From the NCBI GenBank assembly GCA_023091665.1, contig JALJCQ010000033.1, positions 868,001 through 932,000 on the forward strand: a DNA stretch of 64,000 bases, written 5' to 3'. Below the pieces are notes generated by a model. It saw only the letters and a list, made by a program, of their open reading frames with translations, had not been told where the DNA came from and did not search any database. Each line of letters begins with the position of its first letter. The first letter of the stretch is position 1. Of the stretch, positions 38,232 through 49,766 are shown in pieces. Both the position numbers and the translations under genes were made by a program. This DNA is from Pythium myriotylum. Its lineage: Eukaryota; Oomycota; Peronosporomycetes; Pythiales; Pythiaceae.

Positions 38232-39809
38232 ATGCATGTGTTTGCATATGTTGGTAGTGAAGACATTTATTCCAACAACAAGTTGCCAGTTGGCCAAGGT
38301 GAAAACGAAGCGCGTTCGTTCCTTGTTTGTGCTGGCGACCCAAGTCCTGGTCTGGAAAGACACTTCCAACTCCAGCCAGGCGAACGTCGTGGATGGTGGT
38401 CCATGCACCCTGAGCCAGTTGGCCAGGCCAGGATTGCCATCGTCAACGGTGCTGTGTGCGACCGTAGGGTCCGCATCTTGCTGGATTCCGGCTCATCGAC
38501 CAGCATGGTCAGTCTGGACCTAGCTAGGAAGCTGGGACTTCAGCTCAAATTCGGTGACCGGCTTAAGGTCAGCGGCATCGGCGGCGTCGTGACCTACGCC
38601 ACAGCCAGAACCAGGGTTAAGGTGACGCTCGGCATGAGCGTCGCCTACTTTCTGGACCTCTGGGCTGGGAATATTGGCGAGGGCATCGACTGCTTGCTGG
38701 GACTCGACTTCATGGTCCGGGCAGGAGTCCGGCTCTGTGCCTACGAAGGGTCGGTCCGGCTGCCAGACGAAGAGTGCATCCCGCTGGCCGCAGCTGGTCA
38801 AAGACCGAAGCTGCCAGAACGAGCGTCAGTCAGCACCCTGGAAGACATTTACTTGTCGCCGGGTCGCAGCACGCTGGTGCCAGCTCGTCATCGAGCTGGA
38901 AAGCTTCAGGTCTGGGCGTGTCGTCAAGACAACTGGGTGACAACCGTCGTCGTCGGGCCAGACGGCCAGCTTCAGGCCGTCCGAGTGACGAATGTGTCAC
39001 CTCAGCCGATCATGATCCCAGCTCGGACGCCAGTCGCTCACCTGGTCGAGGAAGGCCACCTGCCGCTGGGCCAGAGGTGTGCCAGGCTCAACTCGACTAG
39101 GTATCTTGAGTGGCAGGTGCTGGTCTACGAGGGTTCTCACTCTAGCCAGTTCATCCGGGCGCAGGACGAGCTCATCGACGCCTACAACGCCAGTCTGCCT
39201 CCAGCTGTGGTGAAACCAGCCTACGACGCACCTAAGAAGATTCTGCCAAGGGGCGAGGTGCTCGTGGAGCTGGAAGATGTGCCAGATCTTCGTGTAGGTG
39301 CGTCTTCCCAGTTGGACCAAGCTGCTGTGGCATCGTCTGAGCCAGGAGGGCGATCTGCTCAAGGTGTCAGCGCCGAGCGACCACGCAGCGAGCCTGAGCC
39401 AGTCCAAGCGCGCGATCCAGGTTGTGCTCAACACGTCCAGCCAGAAGAAGTCGCTCTGGAGCTGGAAACAGCCGTGCCACCACCACCACGACAAGATTCC
39501 GTGCTAGCAACACCAGCTGCACGACTGCCCGAGCCAGGCACCAACCTACCCAGAGTGGCCGCGCCAAGCGTGCCTGTTGTACCGGCGAGCTCGTCATTGA
39601 CGAGTGAGCTTACCGCCGAGGCGGGGTCTGCAGGCGCCGGAGTGGTTATGATGGCTCTTGACCAGGTGCCAGACTCAGGCGAACCTCACTTGCTGCAAGT
39701 CGAGCCGGGGCGGCAACACTCACTGCCGGCTCAGCGACCCAGGACTAGTCAGGGAGCGACCTCTACAGTCCTCAAGCTCCTGCCCAACCGCAGCTCACCA
39801 TTGGTATGA
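38232..39809 (+). CDS. Element B protease ORF, about 525 residues
   Basis: A retropepsin domain lies at about residues 65-180, with the active site ILLDSGSSTSMVS and the later CLLGLDFMV motif. It is highly similar to the element A protease (shared IVNGAVCDRR, GIGGVVTYAT and NIGEG). The rest is a linker ending in Ser/Pro/Ala-rich sequence, with YDAPKKILPRGE near residue 330. In a normal Ty3/gypsy element RT would follow, but none is found. It starts 76 bases after the gag stop and overlaps the next ORF by 4 bases (ATGA at 39806), which suggests coupled translation or reinitiation. Confidence 0.82.
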   Translation: MHVFAYVGSEDIYSNNKLPVGQGENEARSFLVCAGDPSPGLERHFQLQPGERRGWWSMHPEPVGQARIAIVNGAVCDRRVRILLDSGSSTSMVSLDLARKLGLQLKFGDRLKVSGIGGVVTYATARTRVKVTLGMSVAYFLDLWAGNIGEGIDCLLGLDFMVRAGVRLCAYEGSVRLPDEECIPLAAAGQRPKLPERASVSTLEDIYLSPGRSTLVPARHRAGKLQVWACRQDNWVTTVVVGPDGQLQAVRVTNVSPQPIMIPARTPVAHLVEEGHLPLGQRCARLNSTRYLEWQVLVYEGSHSSQFIRAQDELIDAYNASLPPAVVKPAYDAPKKILPRGEVLVELEDVPDLRVGASSQLDQAAVASSEPGGRSAQGVSAERPRSEPEPVQARDPGCAQHVQPEEVALELETAVPPPPRQDSVLATPAARLPEPGTNLPRVAAPSVPVVPASSSLTSELTAEAGSAGAGVVMMALDQVPDSGEPHLLQVEPGRQHSLPAQRPRTSQGATSTVLKLLPNRSSPLV

Positions 39810-42800
39810 AGCTAGTTCAGCGCCGAGTGAGCCGGGAAAGCACGCCGATCCAGCGTCTCGCGTGCACGTTGAAGCTGGTTTCGTCTCAAGATAACCAGGG
39901 AGACGACGATGCGCTCTCATCGGTAGTGAAGTCACCGCTGGTCAGTCTGGAAATGCTGGATAGCGAGTACTCTGGGCTGGTTCTCAGTTTTGACGGTGCG
40001 GCTAAGCTCAAGTCCAACGCTGGAAGTGCCAGTTTTGTGTTGTGGCAGTTGCCAGGCTGGATCCCAGTGTTTGCTAGGTCGATATACCTGGAAAATGTGA
40101 CTGTGAACCAGGCCGAGTACCACGGCCTGCTGCGAGGGCTGGAATACGTGCTGGAACTGAAGACAGAGCTAGTCAAGCGGCTTGTTGTGGTTGGAGATTC
40201 ACGAATTGTGATCCAGCAATGCCAGGGAGCTATTGGCTGCAACCAACCCCATCTAGCACTACTCCTAGCAGAGCTCGATCGACTCCGAGCTGGGTTCGAT
40301 GCGATCGACCTGGTTCACGTGAAGCGAGAGTTCAACGGTGCTGCAGACTACCTAGCTGGGCTAGCACTCCGGACGCAAAAGACCCAGGACATTCAGGACG
40401 AGGTGAAGTTCGGTGGGCTAGTCCAGCTCAACAAGCTGCCAGACCAACTAACGCGAAGGCAAGGTGCTCAAGATGCTCAAGATCGCGGTGAGACGGCTCA
40501 AGATCCAGGACCAAGTGTTGAAGATGCTGGAGATCCAGGTACAGCGACTGAGGGCGCCACCCAGCGCTCAGAACGTCACCGAAGTGAGCGCGACGCTGGT
40601 TCCGGCGTCCCCGAGTCAGGTATCCAGGGCGATGACGACACGGCCGGTCTCACGGGACCGCGCACGAGCCAGGAAGAAGGAAAGCCACGCTTGCCCGGCT
40701 CTGCAGCCGTTTTCGTCGCTCGGACGCGCAGCGCAAGCCGCGCCGCGGCTCAAGCGCCGTCCGCGACTGCCGTTCCGGTGCCACCGCGTCGAAGGAGCTC
40801 GAGGATCGCCGCGCAAGCTCCCACATCGGTTGAGCTCGGTCAATCGTCGGCCCCAAGTCTCCAGCGACGCGTGACTACCGAAGATTCGGTGCCGAGCCAA
40901 ATCCCTGTGGGTGTGAATCTTCGTGACGCAGCTGCTCTTCCCGAACCAGATTTTGTCGCACCGCCTGTCCCATCTGGACCCGTCTTTACACCAGACGCCA
41001 CCCATCGTCCAGTCTCTGAACATGAATCCAGCGTGGATCCAGCTCCACACCCATCGTCAGTCGCCATAGACGTTGGAACGGCCAGACAGTCGAGGTCGCA
41101 ACCTCCTGGTTATGTACAAGTCGACGAAGAGCCCCCGTTCTATGTGCGACAAGGCGCTGAGAATCTTGAAGGCGTGTCAAGTCCACGCGGTCGTTTTCCA
41201 ACTCGAAGCGAACGCGACCCAACTGGAAGCGGTGTCGGAGAGACTGGAAATGCAGTCGAAGAGCGATGGCGGCGGATCCGTGCCCACCAGGACGCTGACG
41301 AGTACACCAGGAAGATGAAGCTGTTCCTAGCTGGAGATACTCGATTCCTAGATCGTGACGACGTTTTCCAGCTCGCTAAAGTCGCTGACCAGTTCGTACT
41401 TGACGAACATGACGTGCTCCGGTATGTGAGTCTCCGGCCTAGGGCCAGAGAGAGGCCAGCCCAGCTAGTCGTCCCAGCTGGCATGAGGAAAGACGTGCTG
41501 CATCACTGCCACGTCGAGTACCAAGGCGGCCATCAGGGTATTACACGCACGTATGAGCGAGTCCGTTCAGAGTATTACTGGACTGGGATGTACCAGGACG
41601 TCGTTCGATTTTGCTCCAGCTGCGTCGACTGCAGTACTGGCAAAGGTCTCCCAGCCAACCCTGGTCCGTCTCCTGGTAATATCCAGCCAGAATATCCGTT
41701 CCATGTTGTCTCGGTGGACTTCGTGCTCCCACTGCCTCCGTCTGAGCAGGGAAGCACGGCGTTGCTACTGTTCCAGTGCATGTTCACTGGCTTCGTGATA
41801 TGTAAGGCGATGTCAGACACCAGCGCCCCAGCAGTCGCCAAGGCATACGACGAAGTGGTGTTCCAGCGTTTTGGAGCCAGCTCTATCATCCGCCATGACC
41901 AGGACCCAGTCTTCATGAGCGAAGTGTTTGGTCAGTTTCGAGCTATGCTAGGTAGCCAGCAACGTGCGACGCTGGCTTACCGGCCCCAAGCCAACGACCA
42001 GCAGGAGCGCTCAGTCCAGACTATTTCCAGAAGCATCAAGGCTTACGCAGCCAGGCCGGGCCAGGACGACTGGGAAGACGTCGTCTATCGACTCATGTTC
42101 GTTTCAACACCTCCGTCGATGCCACTAGGAAGGATACTCCTTTCTTCCTAGCTCACGGTTGGGATGCCAAGTCGACGATAGCCGCCATGATCGCCCAGGC
42201 ACCCAGGAAGCGGCGTGGAGACAAGATGGCTGCATATTTCTGGCGAATCAAGGTCCAGCGCGAGTACCAGTACGCACTAGCTTGGGCAAGGGATCTCCAG
42301 GCCGAGGCCAAGCAGTCCAGAGCCGAGCGTCAGACTGCTAGCTGGAACAGGCTTCCTGACTCCGTTAAGACCGGTTTTGAAGTTGGAGACGCGGTCTGGT
42401 TATATCTTGCTCGAGTGAAGCCAGGTCTAGCTAAGAAACTTGCCCACCACTGGCACGGACCGTTCCGAATCATCGAAAAGGCCAACGATCACCGTGTCCG
42501 GCTCAAGACTGAAGGGACTGCGTATCGTGTGAACCCCTGGGTTCACGTGAGTCGTCTGAAGCCACGTGTACTATTCGAGGATCGTCCAGCTGATGTTCTC
42601 GACCCAGTGCCAGAAGACTTGGACTGGGACGCTGCTCTGCTACCAGAAGATAGCTGGGAGCCAGACGAAGCCAGTGGCGAGTATGAAATGGAGTCAATCC
42701 TGGATGTTAGATGGGAGTCCCAGCGAACTAGAGCCGGCAACAAACTGAAACGCCAGTATTTGGTCAAGTTTGTCGGGTACGACGAGCCAGAGTGGATTCC

Positions 42801-42912
42801 AGTCGAGAAGATCAAGGCTGGCAAGTTGCTGTACGAGTTCGACAACAGCCGCCGCGCCGAGAGTCGCTTCGCTGCTATGCAGTCGGGCGACGGCGAGCCT
42901 GAGGACCGCTAG
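39806..42912 (+). CDS. Element B RNase H - integrase - chromodomain ORF with one frameshift
   Basis: The RNase H-like fold at about residues 50-195 has LSFDGAAKLKSNAG, the Glu of NQAEYHGLLRGLEY, the Asp of VVGDSRIVIQQ and the final Asp of FNGAADYLAGLA. A disordered linker follows. The integrase zinc finger has HHCHVEYQGGHQG and CSSCVDC, and the core has SVDFVLPLP, IIRHDQDPVF and NDQQERSVQ (D, D, E present). A one-base frame change near 42108 breaks the core; the other frame continues RFNTSVDATRKDTPFF and is then open to 42912. The C-terminus is a chromodomain (about 42680-42880, YLVKFVGYDEPEWIPV). The shift makes this copy probably defective for integrase. Confidence 0.82.
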
Positions 42913-43310
42913 GGCAACCTAGCGTGGATTGGGAGCTAGCATCCCCAACGCCCAGCGTTGAAAGCTAGCGTCTTGGGTGCCAGTGCCCTTGCGCTCCGCG
43001 CAGAATACTGGCGACCTGGGAATGAAGCTTGCTGCACTCCCAACCTGCATATGCATATGTGACGGTGACTAGCACCAGCGAGCCAGTCTTCACGACTGGG
43101 TGCAAGTCGGCTGGGTCAGAGGGCGCGTCTTTCCCAGCTAGCTCCAGTTGGAATCGTGAATTTCCAGTTCGAAGTCCAACTCGGCGAGCTAGTCTGGATG
43201 TGAAATCCATCGACCCTCTGGTCCCAACCACGTCCATGAAAAAACTGCATGTATTGATCGAATTAGCGAATGCTACCTACGGATATGCAAGACCTGAAGA
43301 CAATCCCAGT
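42913..43310. other. Element B gap between integrase and antisense ORF
   Basis: About 400 bases between the two convergent ORFs. It contains GCATATGCATATG near 43048 and Ser/Pro-type low-complexity frames, but no gene I can support. Confidence 0.6.
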
Positions 43311-46300
43311 TCAACTGCGAGCCGGCTTCACTAGTTTCGACCTCTGAGACGCGACTTCTGGGGCATTAGACGCAAGTCCGATGGTGGACACTCCATGAAT
43401 CTGCGAGAAGCGAACCAGATCCCGCTCGGCGAGATTATCTGGGAGACGCCAGCAAATTGGGTGTCCTTCGCGATCCACGTTGTTCTCCAGTAAGTCTATC
43501 TGTTCCGGGAACAGTGCTTCGACAAAGCGACTTGGAGCCGTCGACCAACGAGCCCGCACTGGCTCCAACTCATCTAGCGCGCCAAGCTGCTCGAACATCT
43601 CGTGTGCACGCCCAGTCGTTGACAGATTCTGGTTCTGCGTGACCGAGAGCTCCCAAGGGATCCAGCAGCAAGTGCTAGACGCGTACCAAACGGCTGGCTC
43701 TGAATAGACGAGCTGGCTCAAGCCGAGCGGACGCCGGTCTTCCAAGGCCTTCCACGCAGCTCGGAATCGGGAGATGTACTGGGCACGACGTCTGTGGATC
43801 TCGTACCAGGGGCGGAGCTCTGGTGACGCGCGTCCTGGCTCTTTTGACAGCGCGAGCCAGTGACCCAGCAGCCAGAAAGCCTCCCGGTACTGGAATTGAA
43901 ACACTAAATACTCAGTCAGCCACCGGACCTGGTTTTCCGACAACTCTCGTGGATCGAACAAGTAAAACTCGACAACCCGGTCTCGCCACATCTTGTTCCA
44001 AGGTTTGAGAGCCATGACCCCGGCATACGCGTCAGCGCCATACTGGATTAGTCGTTGCATGACCGAAACCATCGCGTTCTTCGACGGCGCATAGTTGGGA
44101 TAGAAGGCCGTCACGACCTGGTTCATCATTTGAATTGGCAGGCCGTAGATCCGAGAGAACTGGCGCTCGGTCATCGTGAAGTATCGAACGGTCGAGCTAC
44201 GACCAGAAACTGAACCCAGCTTCTGCGGATGTCGAATCTCTTGGAAGGCGACCAGAGTTGCTGGTTCGCTCCCCGGTCGAGTTGGAAGAGACGTCCAGTC
44301 TTCGTACACGCCCTCTCGCATTCTTGGAAGTTTGATGTACCAGTCATCGGCCCCTGGTGGTAGGGGCTGCGCAAAGATAAAGTCGGAATCTGTTCTCGGA
44401 GCTCTCTCTGCGTCATCACCTGATCTGTCGTTTCCAGCTCCAGCTTGACTCGCGGGGCCTAGTCCATCATTCCCAGCTCCAGCTTGACTCGAGGGACCTA
44501 GCCCGTCATTTCCAACTCCAGTTTGACTTGAGGGAAGCGGCGCCTGGCTCGTAGCCTTGTTTTCGGGATCGCTGTCGCTGGCATCGAGCTGGACAAGCTG
44601 AGCGCGGTTCAGAGCGCGGCTGTGCTTCTTGGCCTGGCGCGGCGGAGTCGAGCCCAACGCCTGGCTCGCTGTGTCTGGTGGTAGCGGCGGTGACGGTTCA
44701 GTGCGAGGCCGTTTTGACTGTGGTGCCGAACTTTTTGGTGATGATACCAGCTCGAGCGCTTGACGCTTGTGCGACCCAGCACTCGACGGCCGTTCTGGCT
44801 CTGGATCCTCAATTTCCAGCTCGGGGACTTCGCCGTCCAGGTCTGACGCGGATTCGCCTAGCTCGGGGATACCGTCGGAGTCTCCACAACCCTCACGGGA
44901 TTCTCCGGATCCAGCTCCTGCCAGTTTTCGAAATGTGTGTAGCTGCTTGGACGGTGTCGGTGATGCCCAGACTCTGTTGTCTTGATCATCCTGCATGAGG
45001 GCGACACTGAGACCAAGAGGCGCCTCCGCGGGCGAGTCCGTGGCGGCTGCACGAAGCAGCGAATACCAGTGGTTCTCGTTGCCGCTGACCCGAGCATGCT
45101 TCCACGTGAACTGATATATGCGGTCCAGGAGCTCGTCGTCGAAACGTGGCGGAAGATCTTTTTCCAAGTCGGCTTTATTCTGGAACGCCACGTTGGCGGC
45201 ATATAGAGTCCGCATTCGCGCTTGTGCCTTCGCAAGCTTCTCTTCCAGCTCCTTGCGCGACCACTGACTTGGTTGAGCTCAGTTTCCAGATCGTTCACCT
45301 TGCGAATAAGCTGAGCTGCGTGTCCGGAGCTGGAACTCGCCTCCACCTTGGAGTAAACCAGCGCCTCGCTGAGCTCAGACTTGCTCTCTCGCTCGCTTTC
45401 TAGCTCTTCGGTTCGCGTCTGTAGCTGGGAACGCAGCTCGACCACCAGCTTCGCCATCGCATGGGTTTGACCAAGAGCCAGTAGTGCAAGATCCTTCGTG
45501 TGACTTGGGGAGCTTGGTTCAGAGGCCGTCCGCAAAGCCGCGAGGCTCATCAATACTGGAACCAACCCAACCAAGCGCCGGTTCATCTTGATTGTCGTCT
45601 GGAGACGTGGCAAGAAACGATCGAGTCCAAACATCTCGTCGATCTGGCGTGCCAGCACGGACGCGAAAAGTGGTGATCGCAGCTCTCCTCCATCCGCAAG
45701 TTCCCGGCTCAGGCTAGCCAAACTCTTCAACCGCGCAGCTGGAACGTCCTTCGGGACCAGGAACTGGCGCTGGAAGTCGCCGAGGTCTTCGGTCCACATG
45801 AATTCCGGCTCGGGAAAAACGCAGAGCTGAAGGAGCGAGCGAACTTCATCGTCCCTCGCCAGCTGCATGTCCCAATCCCAACGCTGGAATAAGGCTCGGA
45901 GTCGGCGCTGAGTGTCGTGGAGGCCTTGAACCCAGGTGTCGTTCTCGTCGTCAGCTTCGTGGTTCCCACGTTCGACGATCTGCTCTAGCTTCTTGCGAAG
46001 CTCCTCTGCAATGACGCCAGCCTCTTCGCGCAGTGCCGATCGACGAGTTGCTGGATCCGGTACCGTCTCGCTGGACGACGACGAACCCAGTTCTGGCGCT
46101 GGAGCCGATTCGTCGGAGACGCCAAGACCAGTCGCGGCTCCAGGTTCTGGCCGCGCAGGCGGAAGAGATGGCGACGTCGCTGCGCCAGTATCGTTGGAAG
46201 CTGGCCGCAACTGACCGGACTCGGACAACTCCGCCTGATGCGCGCTCGTGGCCAGCTCCAGATCTCCCGCGCCGCCGCCGTGCGCGCTCTCCATGCTGGT

Positions 46301-46471
46301 AGTCGACTCGACAGTTGGCAAGTGCTCAGCACCTCGACGCTTCTCTCTCGATCCACGTCTCGGGTTGAGCAGAGGGCGGTTGAGACGAAGTGCCCGCGTC
46401 TCTCGCTGCCTGGTCCCAGGTTGTGGGAGCTGGCACAGAGCTGGAATCGTAGCTAGGAAATTAAATGACAA
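43311..46471 (-). CDS. Element B antisense ORF, about 1050 residues with one frameshift
   Basis: Two long minus-strand frames, 44858-46471 and 43311-45215, join near 45268 with a one-base shift into a continuous coiled coil (SQWSRKELEEKLAKAQARM), so they are one broken or frameshifted gene. The first ATG (46471) lies 90 bases inside the 3' LTR; another ATG at 46294 is just outside it. The N-terminal third is disordered, then come helical and coiled-coil sequence, a Ser/Pro-rich middle with repeated GVGNDGLGPSSQ-like units (44430-44530), and an ordered C-terminal 300 residues (FTMTERQFSRIYGLP, WYEIHRRRAQYISRF). I do not recognise the family. Antisense accessory ORFs at this position are known in some plant Ty3/gypsy elements. 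Confidence 0.65.
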
Positions 46472-47506
46472 GAGTTAGTAGGTGGCAGTAGCCTGGTACA
46501 CTGTACCAGCTACTCACCCACCTTTCCAGTCTGGCACAGTGTGCCAGGAACTGGGTTCATCCACTGGACCTTCCCAGTGGGTGATTTTCTGTCTGGTTTG
46601 AGCTGGCTTTCTCCGGATGTTGACCAGATTCATCCATTCCGGAAACTGGTTTTTACCGGTTTTCCCAGTTCGGATTGTGCAATTTCCAGTTAGACCACAC
46701 AGAGTAGGGTTATTATCAGATCTGGTAGTTAAGTAGGTAGGGTTCAGGGAGCCAGTTCCTGGCTCCCCTTAGGGTTTTACCCTGTATTCAAAAGACTTCG
46801 CTTTTTGCTCTCGACTCCCCAAGTCTCCTCCGTCGAACCGCGGGAGGACCCAGCGTCTACGCCACAAGGTAAGCCTGCGTGTGTTGGATTTGCCCTAGTG
46901 GACTGTGTGCGCGTGTGTCTGGCTGCTGGTGCGTGGGTATTGGTGTGTTTGCGAGTGAGGAGAGGAGCCAACCCCCTTTCCAGCCCTGGAGGCACCTGCA
47001 AAGGGTACTAGTTTGTACTAGAGACCTGGAGCACTCCATAGGGTATTCTTGTGTTGCGATAGCTGGGAACTGGTCGTAGTTCCCCAGTTAAAGTAATACA
47101 CTTCATTTGGTAGTGAGAGAGTTTCCCAGATCCCAGAGGGGATCTCCAGTGTCCTGGCGGATCGAGGTCGTCCTCCGTCCCAGGCGAGACTCAGCGGATC
47201 GAAGCTAGGCTTCCGTCCTGGGTCTAAGTGTGTCGTTTGTATTTGTATTTGAAAAGACTGGTCCTCATCGTTACCTAGAGCTGGTTGAGCCATCTTGGGT
47301 TGGTGGAATACTCCAAGTGGACGTATTTCCCCATACTTCAAAGCTCAAAAGAACCGGTCAAGGGATACATAACGTGAGGTACGAAGCCAGAACTTGGGTT
47401 TTCACAACGGGCCCAAGTTCGCCTGCGTGTATTTCCCATATACACGCTAGGTCTATACCCTTTTCCAGCTCCAGAAGCTAGCGAAAAGGCAGCCCACTTT
47501 ATCACA
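46381..47506 (+). repeat. Element B 3' LTR
   Basis: 1126-bp LTR, preceded by AGAGGGCGGT and followed by the GTTA duplication 47507-47510. Confidence 0.92.
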
Positions 47507-48300
47507 GTTACGTCACGTACACTGTGGAGCAGTGTAGGAAGCGCGCAACACAGAGACTTGTGTTGGATCAGGCAAATGGGAAACTGAATTTATGGATTAG
47601 TAAACCTAGAAAAACCTACTCTTTGTATATAAAACCTCGCAGATCCGCCCTCGGATTTCTGCCATCCACTCAATCACAAGACCCTAGCGTGATTGGTGGG
47701 AAATCGGGATAATATCGTAGGATATTATCCAATCAGGAGACATCGCAACCAGATGGGTCCACGATGTTCCTATCGGACACCATTGACATGGGTCCGTACC
47801 ATGTAACGGGCACACCCCGTTACAATTGCCCACTACAGCGGCGATGAACTCGTGAGTCTCGCCCGCAAAGTTGTTCGTTTACACGAGCAACTTGACGTGC
47901 GGTGGGTCCCCACTCAGTCGAAGATTGTTCTCTGGAGTAGATGTTTGGTCAACGAGTAAAATGGGGAGGGATGGGTTGGCCTGGTGGCAAATTCGAGCGT
48001 GTCTATCGGGAGACCGCACGCCGTTCGTCCGACGCGTTGGTCCGCTGCAGATTTGCACTGACAGTAACGTAGCAGCAGTGTTGTTTGCCATTTTGGACTT
48101 GATGTTGAAGTGCCCAAACCCAAATCGTGCTTTCCGAAAACCGTCCTCCGATTTCCGTACACAACTGGATTTCCCAACACCCGTTCCCAAATGGTACGGT
48201 TTGAATACGGTACCAGTCGGATAGCCAGTTTTCATACCAGCCTGACTCAGTATCAAATTTCGGTCCTCCCTCGCGAGCACTCCAGCACACGCGCAGGACG
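47507..48300. other. Intergenic region with remnant repeat and possible old LTR end
   Basis: The rest of the third 90-bp repeat runs to about 47544. A TATA-like TGTATATAAAACC lies near 47623. The perfect inverted repeat TGTAACGGG-CACAC-CCCGTTACA (47802-47824) resembles the hairpin of the 90-bp repeats, so the interval may be a degraded solo LTR. No matching target duplication is visible. 47825-48300 should contain the promoter of the following glycosyltransferase gene; no gene is evident there. Confidence 0.5.
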
Positions 48301-49619
48301 ATGAACCCGTACGGGCGCGTGACGTCGCGGGACCGCGAGCGGCGCCGCGGCGGCTGGGACCTGCGCTTCGGCATCCTCATGGTCTTCCCGCTCGTCTGCC
48401 TCGTGGTCGTGCTCTACGAGTTCCTCTATCTGCAGCAGTACACAGCGACGGACGCCAGCGCGCAGACCGGCGCGGGGAACAGCGCCCCCCCGTCGCAGCG
48501 GCTTCGCGCCGACGCAGCGACACCCACATCCGTCATTCGAGGGCGCCGGACGATGATCCTTATGGCCAACTACCGCGACTCGAAGCGATGCTCCGAGACC
48601 CTGCGGTCAATCTTCGACAACGCCGTGTCGCCCGAATTGCTCCGCGTGAGCATCTACGACCAGATCTACGAGACCGAGAACGAGATCCAGTGCGTCGACG
48701 CGTTCTGCCAGCTCGTGGGCGAGGCCAAATGCCGTCGAGGGCAGATTGTCTCCAGTAAGATTGACGCGTTGAACGCCACGGTGCGTGTCGCTGTGCCGGA
48801 CTATTATAGTGCTCGTGACCACTCTGACTCTGTTGACGTTGCCGCGGGGGATTACAGGGACCAACCGCCGCGCGGTACGAGACTGAAAAGGCGATCACCG
48901 ACGAAGATTTCTGCCTTGCCATCGACTCCCACCTCATCTTCATCCCCAAGTGGGACGAGAACCTTATCGGCCAGTGGGAAGCTACCGAGAACGAGAACGC
49001 TATCATCACGGTCTATCCCAAGTCCACCGAGCACTGGTTCCGGAAAGATGCTGAGGATAAAGTTCAGCTGATGTGTCACTCGCGAATTGAGACAGAAGAC
49101 GCCGATGCAATGATTCAGTATGGCGCGCCGATCTGGCTCGACAAGAAGGACGTCAAGAAGCCTCGCCTCATGTCCCAGCTCGCCGGCGGCTTCAACTTCG
49201 GCAACTGCAAGCAGGCCAAAGAAGTCCGCAACGACCCATACACGCCGTACCTCTTCCATGGCGAGGAGTACTCACGCGCCGCTCGTCTCTGGACCGCTGG
49301 GTACGACTTCTATGTTCCGTCGGAAGACATAGTGTACCACTGGTACGAGAAGCGCAAGGTCGTGTGGGAGCGCGACTGGGGCAAACGGTATGTGGTTCAG
49401 CAGTCGGCCAAGCGCAGGATCCGACATTGTCTCGGGCTACCCGTGACGAAGGAGGACTTCGATCGCACGGACATCGACAAGTTCAAGCTGGGCACGAAGC
49501 GGACGTTCGAGCAGTGGAAAAAGTTTTCTGGAATCGACCCCATGGCCAAGTACATTGGCAAGGACGTCGAGCAGTTCCAGAATTGTGGTGTGCTTGAGTA
49601 CGTGCCGTTCAACAACTAG
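48301..49619 (+). CDS. PF11397-type glycosyltransferase, paralogue 1 (413 residues)
   Basis: Exons 48301-48780 and 48858-49619, with a 77-bp GTGCGT...ACAG intron in phase 0. A short basic cytoplasmic N-terminus is followed by one membrane segment (about 21-43, LRFGILMVFPLVCLVVVLYE), a Ser/Ala-rich stem and the catalytic domain, typical of a type II Golgi enzyme. The domain begins MILMANYRDSKRCSETL and has GPTAARYE at the start of exon 2. IDSHLIFIPKWD follows, with the DSH metal motif at about 183-185. This matches the Skp1/GlcNAc transferase-like family (GT60, PF11397). Donor is probably UDP-GlcNAc by family; the acceptor is unknown. The exon junction falls just before the conserved GP, as in the two paralogues to the right. 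Confidence 0.85.
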
Positions 49620-49766
49620 AAGAAGAGAGATCGCCACAACGCTTCGGAAGAAATGGAGCTGAGATTGTTGTGCGTTTTTTTAGTGACTATGAGCTATCCT
49701 CTTGGTGTCAGATCAACATCGAAGTTTGCTTTGAGCGTGCAGGCTGGACGCCAACGCGTGGGTGGC

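Larger units (their letters stand above)
34014..47506 (+). mobile_element. Ty3/gypsy-type LTR element B, lacking reverse transcriptase
   Basis: 13.5 kb with 1126-bp LTRs (34014-35139 and 46381-47506), starting TGAGACG and ending CACA. I noted one mismatch (35135 C, 47502 T). The 4-bp duplication GTTA lies at 34010-34013 and 47507-47510. The primer-binding site is 35142-35160 and a polypurine-like AGAGGGCGGT precedes the 3' LTR. Coding order is gag, protease, RNase H, integrase, chromodomain. A long antisense frame lies between integrase and the 3' LTR. No RT motif lies between protease and RNase H, so transposition would need RT in trans. The nearly identical LTRs imply recent insertion. Confidence 0.88.

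Noticed and set aside
44982..46478. Short plus-strand frames opposite the antisense ORF of element B
   Set aside because: None exceeds about 92 codons or has recognisable motifs; the minus-strand frame is much longer and has domain-like composition.
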